This document shows positions 14,922-23,571 of a stretch of DNA of 60,733 nucleotides, piece by piece (positions within the stretch are counted from its first letter, which is position 1; each line of letters starts with the position of its first letter). The stretch is from the NCBI RefSeq assembly GCF_014635665.1, contig NZ_BMDG01000019.1, forward strand, positions 1 through 60,733, read 5' to 3'. The position numbers and the translations under genes were made by a program. This DNA comes from Isoptericola cucumis. GTDB taxonomy: Bacteria; Actinomycetota; Actinomycetes; Actinomycetales; Cellulomonadaceae. Under the pieces are notes generated by a model that saw only the letters and a program-made list of their open reading frames with translations, was not told where the DNA came from and did not search any database.

Positions 14922-16442
14922 GTGACCGCCGTGCCCACGTCCCCCGCACCCGCCGCGGTGCGCCAGCTCTCCCCCACCGCCACCGCACGCCTCCTGGGCG
15001 ACTGGCGCGGAGGCGGCGCGGCGTACCGCGCGCTGGCCGACGCGCTGCGCGCCGCCGTCCTGGCGGGCAGCCTGCCGCCGCTCACCCGCGTCCCGAGCGA
15101 GCGCGAGCTCGCGGCCGCCCTCGGCGTCTCGCGCACCACGACCTCCGGCGCCTACGCCCACCTGCGCGAGCTCGGGTTCCTGGCCAGCCGGGTCGGCTCG
15201 GGCACCGTGACGACCCTCCCGCGCGGCGCGGTCGCCCCCCGCTCCCCGGAGCCGGCCGGCGACGCCCCGGCCGTGCCCGTCGGCGGGACGAGCGCCACCG
15301 AGCGCGGCACCGCGTCCGACGGCGGAGCCGTCGCGACGATCGACCTGGCCCAGGCCACCCCCGCCGCGACCCCCGCCCTGCACGACGCGTACACCGCCGC
15401 GCTCGACGACCTGCCGGGCTACCTCGGCGCGGGCGGCTACGCCCACCTCGGCATCGACCCGCTGCGCGCCGCGATCGCGGACCGCTACACGGCACGCGGC
15501 GTGCCCACCGTCCCGGAGCAGATCCTCGTCACGACGGGCGCCCAGCAGGCGATCTCGCTGCTCGCGCACGCGTTCGTCGGCCGCGGCGAGACCGCCGTCG
15601 TCGAGTCGCCCACGTACTTCCACGCGCCGGAGCCGATACGGCGCCTGGGCGCCCGGGTCGTCGGCGTCCCGGTGGGCGACGTCGAGACGCTCGCCTCCGC
15701 CGTGCGCCGCACCCGCCCCCGGCTCGTCTACCTGGTGCCCGACTTCCACAACCCCACCGGCGCCACGATGTCGGCCGAGGAGCGGGCCGCCGTGCGCCGG
15801 ATCGCCGACCGCGCGGGCGTCACCGTCGTGGGCGACGAGACGCTCACCGACCTCGCCCTCGACCCCGGCGCCGAGGTGCCGGCACCCTTCGACGGGGACG
15901 GGACGTCGCCGCACGTCGTGACCGTCGGCTCGGCGTCCAAGACGTTCTGGGGCGGCGTCCGGGTGGGCTGGGTGCGCGCCGAGGCGCAGGTCGTGCGGCG
16001 CCTGGCGCGGGTGCGCCAGTCCGCCGACGTCGCGACGCCCGTGCTGGAGCAGCTCGCCGTCGTCGAGCTGCTGCGGCGCCGCGAGGAGATCCTCCCGGCC
16101 CGGACCGCCGAGCTGCGCGCCCGCCGCGACCTGCTCGTGGACCTCGTGCGCCGGCAGCTGCCTGGATGGCAGGTGCCCGTCCCGGCGGGCGGGCTGTGCC
16201 TCTGGGCGGGGCTCGACCGGCCGCTGGCGCAGGCGTTCGCCGCGGCCGCGGTGCCGCACGGCGTCCTGGTCACGCCCGGGCCCGCGTTCACGCCCGACGG
16301 TTCGGCCCGCGACCGGGTGCGGCTCACGTTCGCGCGCGACCCCGACCAGCTCACCGAGGCCGTGCCCCGGCTGGCCCGCGCCTGGGCGCAGGTGACGGCC
16401 GGCCGTCAGACGGCGGGCAGCGCCACGCTCGGGGCCGCCTGA
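14922..16442 (+). CDS. MocR/PdxR-type regulator: GntR HTH fused to aminotransferase domain
   Basis: This 506-aa chimeric transcription factor has an N-terminal GntR winged helix (about 25-95, RVPSERELAAALGVSRTTTSGAYAHL) and a C-terminal class I aminotransferase fold (about 145-500) that binds PLP through the Lys of VGSASKTFWGG; the VPDFHNPTGATMS stretch contacts the cofactor ring. MocR proteins sense PLP or amino-acid adducts and regulate a neighbouring divergent gene, here probably the YczE transporter. The GTG at 14922 fits the domain start; the palindrome 14878-14906 is immediately upstream. Confidence 0.9.
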   Translation: MTAVPTSPAPAAVRQLSPTATARLLGDWRGGGAAYRALADALRAAVLAGSLPPLTRVPSERELAAALGVSRTTTSGAYAHLRELGFLASRVGSGTVTTLPRGAVAPRSPEPAGDAPAVPVGGTSATERGTASDGGAVATIDLAQATPAATPALHDAYTAALDDLPGYLGAGGYAHLGIDPLRAAIADRYTARGVPTVPEQILVTTGAQQAISLLAHAFVGRGETAVVESPTYFHAPEPIRRLGARVVGVPVGDVETLASAVRRTRPRLVYLVPDFHNPTGATMSAEERAAVRRIADRAGVTVVGDETLTDLALDPGAEVPAPFDGDGTSPHVVTVGSASKTFWGGVRVGWVRAEAQVVRRLARVRQSADVATPVLEQLAVVELLRRREEILPARTAELRARRDLLVDLVRRQLPGWQVPVPAGGLCLWAGLDRPLAQAFAAAAVPHGVLVTPGPAFTPDGSARDRVRLTFARDPDQLTEAVPRLARAWAQVTAGRQTAGSATLGAA

Positions 16443-16615
16443 GTCCCGTCGTGCAGCAGGCGTGCCGACGCGGCGCCCGCGGCGGCGAGCTCGCGCCAAT
16501 GCTCACCGAGCCACTGCTCGGCGTCGTACTGGGCGGTGAAGACAGGGCTCGGCACGCTCGGGACGGCCGCGCCCGCGGCGTCCTCGAGGGCCCACTCCCA
16601 GCGGGGGCGGATCAT
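16406..16615 (-). CDS. small conserved protein at the end of the pyrD unit
   Basis: This 69-aa protein has the core WEWALEDAAG, SPVFTAQYDAEQWLGEHWREL and ARLLHDG, which I recognise as a small actinobacterial family of unknown function. Its ATG overlaps the pyrD stop by 4 bp, so it is coexpressed with pyrD. Its last 37 bases overlap the 3' end of the convergent MocR gene, so the two transcripts are antisense there. Confidence 0.7.
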   Translation of the reverse strand: MIRPRWEWALEDAAGAAVPSVPSPVFTAQYDAEQWLGEHWRELAAAGAASARLLHDGTQAAPSVALPAV

Positions 16616-17703
16616 CCGGCGCTCCCCGCGATGCTGCCCGCGGCCACCGAGCCGCGGGTGCGGGTGAGCGCGCGGTTGACGCGCGACGGCCACATCGGCC
16701 CGGAGTAGATGAACGACGTGTAGCCCTGGGTGAGGTCGGCCCCCGCCCGCAGGTAGGCCCGCACGTCGTCGGCGCCGGCGATGCCGCCGACCCCGATGAT
16801 CACGGGGGCGGGCCCGAGCCGCTCGCGCAGCCGGGACACGACCTGCAGGCCGCGGGACAGCAGCGGCGGGCCGGACAGCCCGCCGGGGCCGCGGTCGTGG
16901 CCGATCGTGGTGTTCACGGCGACGACCCCGTCGAGGCCGAGCTCGGTGACGAGGTCCGCGACGGCGTCGACGTCCGCGTCCGCCAGGTCGGGAGCGATCT
17001 TCACGAGCAGCGGGACGCGTCGCTCGCCGGCCGCGGTGGTCGCCTCGTCGGCCGCGGCCCGGGCCGCCGTGAGGATCGGCCGCAGCTCGGCGGTCGTCTG
17101 CAGGTCGCGCAGCCCCGGGGTGTTCGGCGACGAGACGTTGACGACGAGGTAGTCCGCCCACGGCGCGAGCTCGCGCGCGCACGCCGCGTAGTCCTCGGCG
17201 GCCTGCTCGGGCGGGGTGGTCTTGTTCTTGCCGATGTTGGCGCCGACGACGACGGCGCGGCCCGCGGCCGTCGCGCGCAGCTCCCGGAGCCGCCCGGCCG
17301 CGGCGGCGGCGCCGTCGTTGTTGAAGCCCATCCGGTTGCGCACGCCCCGCACGTCGAGCTCGCGCCACATGCGCGGCCTGGGGTTGCCGGGCTGCGGGCG
17401 CGGCGTCACGGTGCCGATCTCGACGAAGCCGAACCCGAGCATCGTCAGCCCGCGGATCGCGCGGGCGTTCTTGTCGAAGCCGCCCGCGAGCCCGAACGGC
17501 GCCGGGACGGTGCGGCCCAGCACCTCGGTGCTGCCCGGCCCGCCGTGCCCGCGGCCGAGGTAGGGCGCGAGCGCTCCCTGCACGACGTCGCGCAGCACGG
17601 GCACCCGGCCGGCCCACGAGATCGCGCCGAACGCGAGCTCGTGGGCACGCTCGGGGTCCATCCGGCGGAAGACGCCGTTGAACAGCAGGGAGTACGGGGT
17701 CAT
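16612..17703 (-). CDS. pyrD: dihydroorotate dehydrogenase (quinone), class 2
   Basis: This 363-aa flavoprotein oxidises dihydroorotate to orotate in pyrimidine synthesis and passes electrons to quinone. Motifs are PFGLAGGFDKNARAI, EIGTVTPRPQPGNPRPR, RMGFNNDGA, VNVSSPNTPGLRDLQ (catalytic Ser), LVKIAPDL, GLSGPPLL and GVGGIAGADDV. The N-terminal amphipathic helix (residues 1-30) of class 2 enzymes is present. It lies third in a minus-strand set of four tightly coupled genes starting at 18541. Confidence 0.95.
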   Translation of the reverse strand: MTPYSLLFNGVFRRMDPERAHELAFGAISWAGRVPVLRDVVQGALAPYLGRGHGGPGSTEVLGRTVPAPFGLAGGFDKNARAIRGLTMLGFGFVEIGTVTPRPQPGNPRPRMWRELDVRGVRNRMGFNNDGAAAAAGRLRELRATAAGRAVVVGANIGKNKTTPPEQAAEDYAACARELAPWADYLVVNVSSPNTPGLRDLQTTAELRPILTAARAAADEATTAAGERRVPLLVKIAPDLADADVDAVADLVTELGLDGVVAVNTTIGHDRGPGGLSGPPLLSRGLQVVSRLRERLGPAPVIIGVGGIAGADDVRAYLRAGADLTQGYTSFIYSGPMWPSRVNRALTRTRGSVAAGSIAGSAG

Positions 17704-18185
17704 CAGGCCTCCGGTGGCGAGGTGGTCGAGGAGTCGTGCGCCGAGCCGTCCTCCGGGTCGCGGACGGCACCGGACCGGCCCGGTCGAGTGTGCCAGAGCC
17801 ACCACAGGCCGACGAAGGGCAGCACGAGGGGGACGTAGCCGTAGCCCTGGCCGAAGCCCGACCACACGGTGGTCTCGCCGAAGACGTCGGGGGCGGCGGC
17901 CGAGGCAGCGCCCACCGCGATCACCCCGACCGCCTCGAAGGCGACCGTCGCCCACGCGACCGCCCGCCAGCGCGGGCCGCCCTTCGCGAGGGCGAGCGTG
18001 GCGAGCACGTACACGACGGCCGACAGCGTCGACAGGGAGTACGCGACCGGGGCCTCGGAGAACTTCGTCGCCAGCTCGTACGACGACCGGCCGATCGCGG
18101 CGAACGCGAGGACCCCGTAGACGGTGACCAGCAGGCGCCCGAACCCGCTGCCCGTGCGCGGGCCGGTCCGCTCGGTGCGGCTCAT
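17703..18185 (-). CDS. four-helix membrane protein upstream of pyrD
   Basis: This 160-aa protein has four predicted membrane helices (near 17-35, 48-68, 78-98 and 118-132), starting RLLVTVYGVLAFAAIGRSSYEL and ending with an acidic Ser/Thr tail. The pattern is that of an actinobacterial membrane protein of unknown function found near pyrD. It starts at ATG 18185, overlapping the preceding gene by 4 bp, and shares one base with the pyrD ATG (TGATG). Function unknown. Confidence 0.7.
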   Translation of the reverse strand: MSRTERTGPRTGSGFGRLLVTVYGVLAFAAIGRSSYELATKFSEAPVAYSLSTLSAVVYVLATLALAKGGPRWRAVAWATVAFEAVGVIAVGAASAAAPDVFGETTVWSGFGQGYGYVPLVLPFVGLWWLWHTRPGRSGAVRDPEDGSAHDSSTTSPPEA

Positions 18186-18541
18186 GCCGCACCCCAGATC
18201 TGCCACAGCCGCCAGTCGAGGAACGCCACCGTCACCGCGGCGACGGCCAGCACGACCGACGACCACTTCGTGCGCTCGGCGAACGCCCAGAAGGCGGCGA
18301 CCGGGAGCAGGACGAGGGCCGTGGCGAGGTAGCCCCAGAACAGCGGGCCGTCGACGGAGCGGTCCTGCGTCACGAGCTGCACCCCCGCGACCACGGCCTG
18401 CACGACGAGCAGCGCCTCGATCGCGGCGGCCCCGAACAGCTGCCGCAGGATCACGGCCCGGTCGCGCAGCGCGAACCACAGCGCCCACCCGGCGAGGGCC
18501 GCGCACGCCACGACGAGAAGGATCAGCAGGGGGAGGAGCAC
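18182..18541 (-). CDS. small four-helix membrane protein
   Basis: This 119-aa hydrophobic protein has four helices (about 1-22, 35-57, 68-88 and 95-112). It starts at GTG 18541, 6 nt downstream of a TAGTCT box (18548-18553), which makes its mRNA leaderless and makes it the first gene of the pyrD unit. It overlaps the next gene by 4 bp. Function unknown; the pairing with the next membrane protein suggests they may form one complex (inference). Confidence 0.7.
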   Translation of the reverse strand: MLLPLLILLVVACAALAGWALWFALRDRAVILRQLFGAAAIEALLVVQAVVAGVQLVTQDRSVDGPLFWGYLATALVLLPVAAFWAFAERTKWSSVVLAVAAVTVAFLDWRLWQIWGAA

Positions 18542-18547
18542 GCCCGC

Positions 18548-18598
18548 AGACTACCGGCCCGGGCCCGGTGGGGGCGGGCCCGGCGGCGGCGATACGAT
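18548..18598. promoter_or_regulatory. divergent leaderless promoters, pyrD unit and pepA
   Basis: TAGTCT on the minus strand (18548-18553) lies 6 nt before GTG 18541, and TACGAT on the plus strand (18593-18598) lies 6 nt before GTG 18605. Confidence 0.6.
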
Positions 18599-18604
18599 CG
18601 GCGG

Positions 18605-20107
18605 GTGGCAGACCTCACCCTCACCGCCAAGAATCCCTCCACCCTCAAGGCCGACGCCCTCGTCGTCGGGACCTGCTCCACCTCGGACGGCGTCGCCGTC
18701 GTCGCGGACCAGCTCCCCGCCGACCTGGTCCGCCGGATCGAGACCCTCGCTCCCCGCCTCGGCGTCACCGGTGCCGTCGACGAGGTGCGCACGATCCCGG
18801 CCGCCGACGGCGTCAAGGCCGACGTCCTCGTGCTGACCGGCCTCGGCGAGCGCGACGCGGACGGGACCCTGTCCCACGAGACGCTGCGCCGCGCGGCCGG
18901 CGCCGCGACCCGCTCGCTCGCCGGGTCCGCCCACGCCGTGGTGGCGCTGCCCGCCGTCGACGAGGACGAGCTCGCCGCCGTCGTCGAGGGCGCGCTGTTC
19001 GGGGCGTACTCCTACACGCCGTACCGCGGCGCGGACGTCGCGGCCAAGCGCGCCCCCGTCGCGAGCCTCGAGGTGGTCACCTCCTTCGCCCGGTCCACGC
19101 GGGCCAAGGCCGCGGTCGCCCGCGCCGAGGTGCTCGCCGCCGCCGTGCACGGCACCCGCGACCTGGTGAACGCCCCGCCGAACGACCTGTTCCCCGCCGC
19201 GTTCGCGGACGCGGCGAAGGCCGCGGTCAAGGAGCTCGGCGTCAAGGGCGTCAAGGTCTCCGTGCTCGACGACAAGCAGCTGGCCGCCGGCGGCTACGGC
19301 GGGCTCGTCGGCGTCGGCCAGGGCTCGTCCCGCGGGCCGCGGCTGGTCAAGCTCACGTACGCGCCCGCCAAGGCGACGGCGAAGGTCGGCGTGGTCGGCA
19401 AGGGCATCACCTTCGACACGGGCGGCATCTCCCTCAAGCCGCCGGCCAGCATGCCCACGATGAAGTCCGACATGGCGGGGGCGGCCGCCGTGCTGCACAC
19501 CGTCCTGGCGGCGGCCCGCCTCGGCCTGCCCGTCGCGGTCACCGGCTACCTCTGCCTGGCCGAGAACATGCCGGGCGGCAACGCGCAGCGGCCGGCGGAC
19601 GTCGTGACCATGCGCGGCGGCAAGACCGTCGAGATCACCAACACCGACGCCGAGGGGCGTCTCGTCATGGCGGACGGTCTCGTCTCCGCCGTCGAGGACG
19701 GGCACGACGTCGTCCTGGACATCGCCACGCTGACCGGCGCGCAGATGGTGGCCCTCGGCCACCGCACGTCCGGGCTCCTGGGCACCGACGCCGTGCGCGA
19801 CGAGGTCAAGGTCGCCGCCGACGCCGTGGGCGAGGCGTTCTGGCCGATGCCGATGCCGGAGGAGCTGAAGGCCGGCCTCAAGTCGACGGTGGCCGACATG
19901 GTCAACTCCTCGCCCGAGCGCTGGGGCGGGATGCTCTTCGCGGGCCACTTCCTCGCCGAGTTCGTGGGCGACACCCCGTGGGCCCACCTCGACATCGCCG
20001 GCCCGTCGTACAACGAGAAGGCGCCGTACGGGTACACGCCGGCCGGGGGCACCGGCGTCGGCGTGCGCACGCTGCTCGGCTTCCTCGAGGGCCGCGCGCA
20101 GGCCTGA
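18605..20107 (+). CDS. pepA: leucyl aminopeptidase (M17)
   Basis: This 500-aa cytosolic dimetal aminopeptidase has the M17 signature NTDAEGRLVMADGL, the metal/active site stretch GKGITFDTGGISLKP with MKSDMAGAA, and ENMPGGNAQRPADVV. The N-terminal 170 residues form the macro-like domain of the family. Start GTG 18605 lies 6 nt behind TACGAT. In many actinobacteria lpd and sucB follow immediately; here a methyltransferase and a small gene come between. Confidence 0.95.
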   Translation: MADLTLTAKNPSTLKADALVVGTCSTSDGVAVVADQLPADLVRRIETLAPRLGVTGAVDEVRTIPAADGVKADVLVLTGLGERDADGTLSHETLRRAAGAATRSLAGSAHAVVALPAVDEDELAAVVEGALFGAYSYTPYRGADVAAKRAPVASLEVVTSFARSTRAKAAVARAEVLAAAVHGTRDLVNAPPNDLFPAAFADAAKAAVKELGVKGVKVSVLDDKQLAAGGYGGLVGVGQGSSRGPRLVKLTYAPAKATAKVGVVGKGITFDTGGISLKPPASMPTMKSDMAGAAAVLHTVLAAARLGLPVAVTGYLCLAENMPGGNAQRPADVVTMRGGKTVEITNTDAEGRLVMADGLVSAVEDGHDVVLDIATLTGAQMVALGHRTSGLLGTDAVRDEVKVAADAVGEAFWPMPMPEELKAGLKSTVADMVNSSPERWGGMLFAGHFLAEFVGDTPWAHLDIAGPSYNEKAPYGYTPAGGTGVGVRTLLGFLEGRAQA

Positions 20108-20119
20108 CCACGCTCGACC

Positions 20120-20151
20120 ACGGCGGCGCTCCCCACCCGGGGCGCCGCCGT
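20120..20151 (+). terminator. pepA terminator
   Basis: A 10-bp GC stem (20120-20129 with 20142-20151) begins 13 bases after the pepA stop. Confidence 0.6.
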
Positions 20152-20187
20152 CGTCGTGCCGGCCCGGCCGTCGTCCGCCGCGGCGGG

Positions 20188-20254
20188 GCTCGGTCGGGAT
20201 GCTCGGTCGGGGACGCTCGGACGGTTTGCTCGGGCGGGATGCTCAGGCGGGGTC
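20188..20254. repeat. five degenerate 13-bp tandem repeats
   Basis: Units of the form GCTCGGNCGGGAT begin at 20188, 20201, 20215, 20228 and 20241 (13-14 bp steps). The last unit runs into the methyltransferase stop codon at 20243. The array fills most of the gap between the convergent pepA and methyltransferase genes. Confidence 0.6.
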
Positions 20255-21013
20255 CGGCGACCCGCCGGGCGTGCGCGCCACGACCCACCGGAACGCGTTG
20301 CGCAGCACGTACCCACCGGCGGCCGTGCGGAACGGGCGGGCGGCGGCCACCACGACCGGGGCCAGCCGCTCGACGGTCGCCGGGTCCTCACCGAGCAGCA
20401 GCCCGCGCACCAGCCGGTCGTCGTCGGCCGCGTGCCACGGCGTCGGGGCGATCCCGGACGCGACGGGCCGCAGCCCCGCCTCGGCCAGCACCGCCGCCAG
20501 CCCGCCCGGCGCCCGCAGCTCGCCGTCCGGCAGCGGGTCGTCGTCCTGGGCGCGCGCCACGGCGCGCTCGACGACGTCGAGGTCGTTGCGGGCGCCCTCC
20601 GCCCAGTTCGCCACGGCCACCGCCCCGCCCGGGACCAGCACCCGCGTCACCTCGTCGAGCGCGCCGAACGTGTCCTCGGCGAACTGCAGGGCGTTGACCG
20701 CGACGACGACGTCCATGCTCGAGCCGCCGAACGGGAGGCGGTCCGCGTCCCCGTCGCGGACGTCGGCGCCCGGCACCAGAGCGGCGCGCGCCCGCATGGC
20801 CGGCGCCGGGTCGACACCCCACCCGCGCGCCCCGAGCGCGCCGAGGTGGGCCAGGAGCTCGCCCGTGCCGCACCCCACGTCCAGCACCCGGGTGCCGGGA
20901 CCCACGCCGGCGGCCGTGAGCATCGGCCCCCAGACGGGGGCGGCGACCCGGCCCCAGGACGCGGCCCACTCGTCGGCGACCGCCGACCACCGCTGGGCGC
21001 CTCCACCGTCCAC
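20243..21013 (-). CDS. class I SAM-dependent methyltransferase
   Basis: This 256-aa cytoplasmic protein has the UbiE/Methyltransf_11 pattern: SAM motif I VLDVGCGTGELLAHL (about 44-58), DPAPAMRARA, the acidic residue DADRLPFGGSSMD before VVVAVNALQF, and LVPGGAVAVANWA. GTG 21013 is preceded by GGGGAGA. The C-terminal 80 residues are helical and probably shape the acceptor site. The substrate cannot be told. It sits where lpd often stands in related genomes. Confidence 0.85.
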   Translation of the reverse strand: MDGGGAQRWSAVADEWAASWGRVAAPVWGPMLTAAGVGPGTRVLDVGCGTGELLAHLGALGARGWGVDPAPAMRARAALVPGADVRDGDADRLPFGGSSMDVVVAVNALQFAEDTFGALDEVTRVLVPGGAVAVANWAEGARNDLDVVERAVARAQDDDPLPDGELRAPGGLAAVLAEAGLRPVASGIAPTPWHAADDDRLVRGLLLGEDPATVERLAPVVVAAARPFRTAAGGYVLRNAFRWVVARTPGGSPDPA

Positions 21014-21067
21014 GTCTCTCCCCTGTCCGTCTCCCCCTGTCCGCCGGTCCGGCCCGGCGACGCCCGG

Positions 21068-21421
21068 TCAGCGGCGGCGCTGCTTCGCCCGCTGCGCGCT
21101 GTTCCAGTCCCGCATCCGCTGCGGGTAGCCGGTGAACCGGACGTTGTAGACCGGGATGCCGAGGGAGCGTGCGACCTCGAAGCCGGCGCGCTCGTCCGGG
21201 ACCCGGCGGCGCGTCCACTCCCCCGAGGTCGCGACGAGGAGCACGGTCGTCGGCGTCTGCGCGTTCGGGGGCTCCACGTAGGCCTCGACGCCGACGCGGG
21301 TGCGCACGAACTCCTGCAGATGGCCGACCGTGGCCTCCCGCGACCCTCGGGCCGGCGCGGTGGTCGGGTCCGGTGTCGCGGACCGTCCGAGCAGGCGGTC
21401 CATCGCGCTCCTGAGCGACAT
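21068..21421 (-). CDS. conserved hypothetical protein
   Basis: This 117-aa soluble protein has a basic N-terminus and an alpha/beta core VGVEAYVEPPNAQTPTTVLLV then GEWTRRRV and GIPVYNVRFTGYPQRM. I recognise the pattern from actinobacterial genomes but know no function. A TAGTCT box 7 nt before the ATG (21429-21434) suggests a leaderless message. It is divergent from sucB and shares the 269-bp upstream region with it. Confidence 0.7.
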   Translation of the reverse strand: MSLRSAMDRLLGRSATPDPTTAPARGSREATVGHLQEFVRTRVGVEAYVEPPNAQTPTTVLLVATSGEWTRRRVPDERAGFEVARSLGIPVYNVRFTGYPQRMRDWNSAQRAKQRRR

Positions 21422-21552
21422 GATCGTGAGACTACCGCCGCGCCCTGGTGCCCACCGTCACGTGACCAGGACGTGATCGTGATGCGTCGCTGTCCCGGAG
21501 GTGCTGTGCTTCAGGTGTTCGCAGCATCACACCATCGCGAGGCCCGGATCGA

Positions 21553-21582
21553 TTGGGGACCGCCCCCCGGAGATGACAAGAT
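21553..21582 (+). promoter_or_regulatory. candidate promoter of sucB
   Basis: TTGGGG (21553-21558) and CAAGAT (21577-21582), 18 bp apart, predict a start near 21589 and a leader of about 100 nt. Confidence 0.4.
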
Positions 21583-21690
21583 GGCAGGCAGTGACCAGAA
21601 CGCGGCAACCGGAAGAGGTTGCGGGCCGGCACGGACCGGTCCGCCTCGGCACGTCGCCTGACCCACTGATCGAAGGAGACTCCACAGGTC

Positions 21691-23484
21691 ATGTCTGAGA
21701 ACGTGCAGCTTCCTGCACTCGGCGAGTCCGTCACCGAGGGCACCGTCACCCGCTGGCTCAAGGCCGTCGGCGACACCATCGAGGTCGACGAGCCCTTGCT
21801 CGAGGTCTCCACCGACAAGGTCGACACCGAGATCCCGTCGCCGGTCGCCGGCACGCTCGAGCAGATCCTCGTCGAGGAGGACGAGACCGTCGAGGTCGGC
21901 GCCACCCTCGCGGTGATCGGCGACGGTTCCGGGTCCGGCAGCAGCGACGCCGCCCCGGCCGCCGAGGCACCCGCCGCCGAGGCCGCTCCCGCGGAGCCGG
22001 CCGCCGCGCCGGAGCCCGAGGCCGCCCCGGAGCCCGCCGCCGCGCCCGAGCCGGAGCCCGCTCCGGCCGCCGAGGCGCCCGCCGCCGGTGGCGGCGAGGG
22101 CACCGACGTGACCCTGCCGGCCCTGGGCGAGTCGGTCACCGAGGGCACCGTCACCCGCTGGCTCAAGGCCGTCGGCGACACCATCGAGGTCGACGAGCCG
22201 CTGCTCGAGGTCTCCACCGACAAGGTCGACACCGAGATCCCGTCGCCCGTCGCCGGCACGCTCCAGAAGATCCTGGTGGACGAGGACGAGACCGTCGAGG
22301 TCGGCGCCACCCTCGCCGTCGTCGGCTCCGGTGCGGCGTCGTCTGCTCCGGCAGCGCCCGCGCCGGCCGCCGAGCCCGCGAAGGCGCCGGAGCCCGTCGG
22401 CGCGCCGGAGAAGCCCGAGGCCTCTGCCCCGGCTCCCGCCGCGCCCGCGCCGGCTCCTGCCGCGCCGGCACCGACCCCGGCACCCGCCGCTCCGGCTCCC
22501 GCCGCGCCCGCCCCGGCGCAGCCGGCGGCTCCCGCCCAGGCGGCGTCCGGCAAGGGCTCGTACCTCACCCCGCTGGTCCGCAAGCTCGCGGCCGAGAAGG
22601 GCGTGGACGTCACGACCGTCCAGGGCACCGGCGTCGGTGGCCGCATCCGCAAGGAGGACGTGCTCGCGGCGGCGGAGAAGGCTGCCGCCCCCGCGGCGGC
22701 GCCCGCCGCACCGGCTCCGGCGGCGGCCTCGAAGCCCGCGGCCGTCCCGCCGGTCTCGCCCCTGCGGGGCACGACGGAGAAGATGTCGCGCCTGCGCAAG
22801 ATCGTGGCCGAGCGGATGGTCGAGTCCCTGCACACGCAGGCGCAGCTGACCACCGTGGTCGAGGTCGACGTCACCAAGGTCGCGAAGCTCCGGGCCAAGG
22901 CCAAGGAGTCGTTCAAGGCCCGCGAGGGTGCGAACCTCACCTACCTGCCCTTCTACACGCTCGCCGCGGTCGAGGCGCTCAAGGCGTACCCGAAGATCAA
23001 CGCGTCGATCGACCCGGAGAAGGGCGAGATCACCTACCACCCGTCGGAGAACGTCGGCATCGCCGTCGACACCGAGCGCGGCCTGGTGGTCCCGGTCATC
23101 AAGAACGCCGGCGACCTCAACCTGGCGGGCGTCGCCCGCCAGATCGGCGACCTGGGTGCCCGCACCCGCGCCAACAAGGTCGGCCCGGACGAGCTGTCCG
23201 GCGCGACGTTCACGATCACCAACACGGGCTCCGGCGGCGCGCTCATCGACACGCCGATCGTCCCGGTGGGCCAGGTCGCCATCCTCGGCACCGGCACGAT
23301 CACCAAGAAGCCGGCCGTCGTGACCGGTCCGGACGGCGAGGAGACCATCGCCATCCGCCAGTTCGCGTACCTCTTCCTCTCCTACGACCACCGCCTGGTC
23401 GACGGTGCGGACGCGGCACGCTTCCTCACGACGATCAAGGCCCGCATCGAGGAGGGCGCGTTCGAGTCCGAGGTCGGTCTCTGA
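21691..23484 (+). CDS. sucB: dihydrolipoyl acyltransferase (E2) of 2-oxoglutarate dehydrogenase
   Basis: This 597-aa E2 core enzyme transfers the acyl group from lipoate to CoA. Two lipoyl domains (about 3-78 and 140-215), each with the lipoylated Lys in [15 protein letters not shown], are joined by Ala/Pro/Glu-rich linkers. A peripheral-subunit-binding domain (about 291-325, [15 protein letters not shown]) and the catalytic domain (about 352-597) follow, ending with [16 protein letters not shown], whose His and Asp are catalytic. lipB and lipA, which make the lipoyl group, are in the same window. AAGGAG lies unusually far (15 bases) from the ATG. No lpd is next to it. Confidence 0.93.
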   Translation: MSENVQLPALGESVTEGTVTRWLKAVGDTIEVDEPLLEVSTDKVDTEIPSPVAGTLEQILVEEDETVEVGATLAVIGDGSGSGSSDAAPAAEAPAAEAAPAEPAAAPEPEAAPEPAAAPEPEPAPAAEAPAAGGGEGTDVTLPALGESVTEGTVTRWLKAVGDTIEVDEPLLEVSTDKVDTEIPSPVAGTLQKILVDEDETVEVGATLAVVGSGAASSAPAAPAPAAEPAKAPEPVGAPEKPEASAPAPAAPAPAPAAPAPTPAPAAPAPAAPAPAQPAAPAQAASGKGSYLTPLVRKLAAEKGVDVTTVQGTGVGGRIRKEDVLAAAEKAAAPAAAPAAPAPAAASKPAAVPPVSPLRGTTEKMSRLRKIVAERMVESLHTQAQLTTVVEVDVTKVAKLRAKAKESFKAREGANLTYLPFYTLAAVEALKAYPKINASIDPEKGEITYHPSENVGIAVDTERGLVVPVIKNAGDLNLAGVARQIGDLGARTRANKVGPDELSGATFTITNTGSGGALIDTPIVPVGQVAILGTGTITKKPAVVTGPDGEETIAIRQFAYLFLSYDHRLVDGADAARFLTTIKARIEEGAFESEVGL

Positions 23485-23517
23485 CCCCCGGCCCCTGAAC
23501 GCTCGTTCCCCGAGCAC

Positions 23518-23559
23518 CACGAAGGGCGCCCCCGGCACTCGCCGGGGGCGCCCTTCGTG
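23518..23559. terminator. bidirectional terminator between sucB and the pseudokinase
   Basis: A perfect 19-bp stem (23518-23536 with 23541-23559) has a 4-nt loop; it separates two convergent genes. Confidence 0.85.
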
Positions 23560-23571
23560 CGCCGGCGGACC

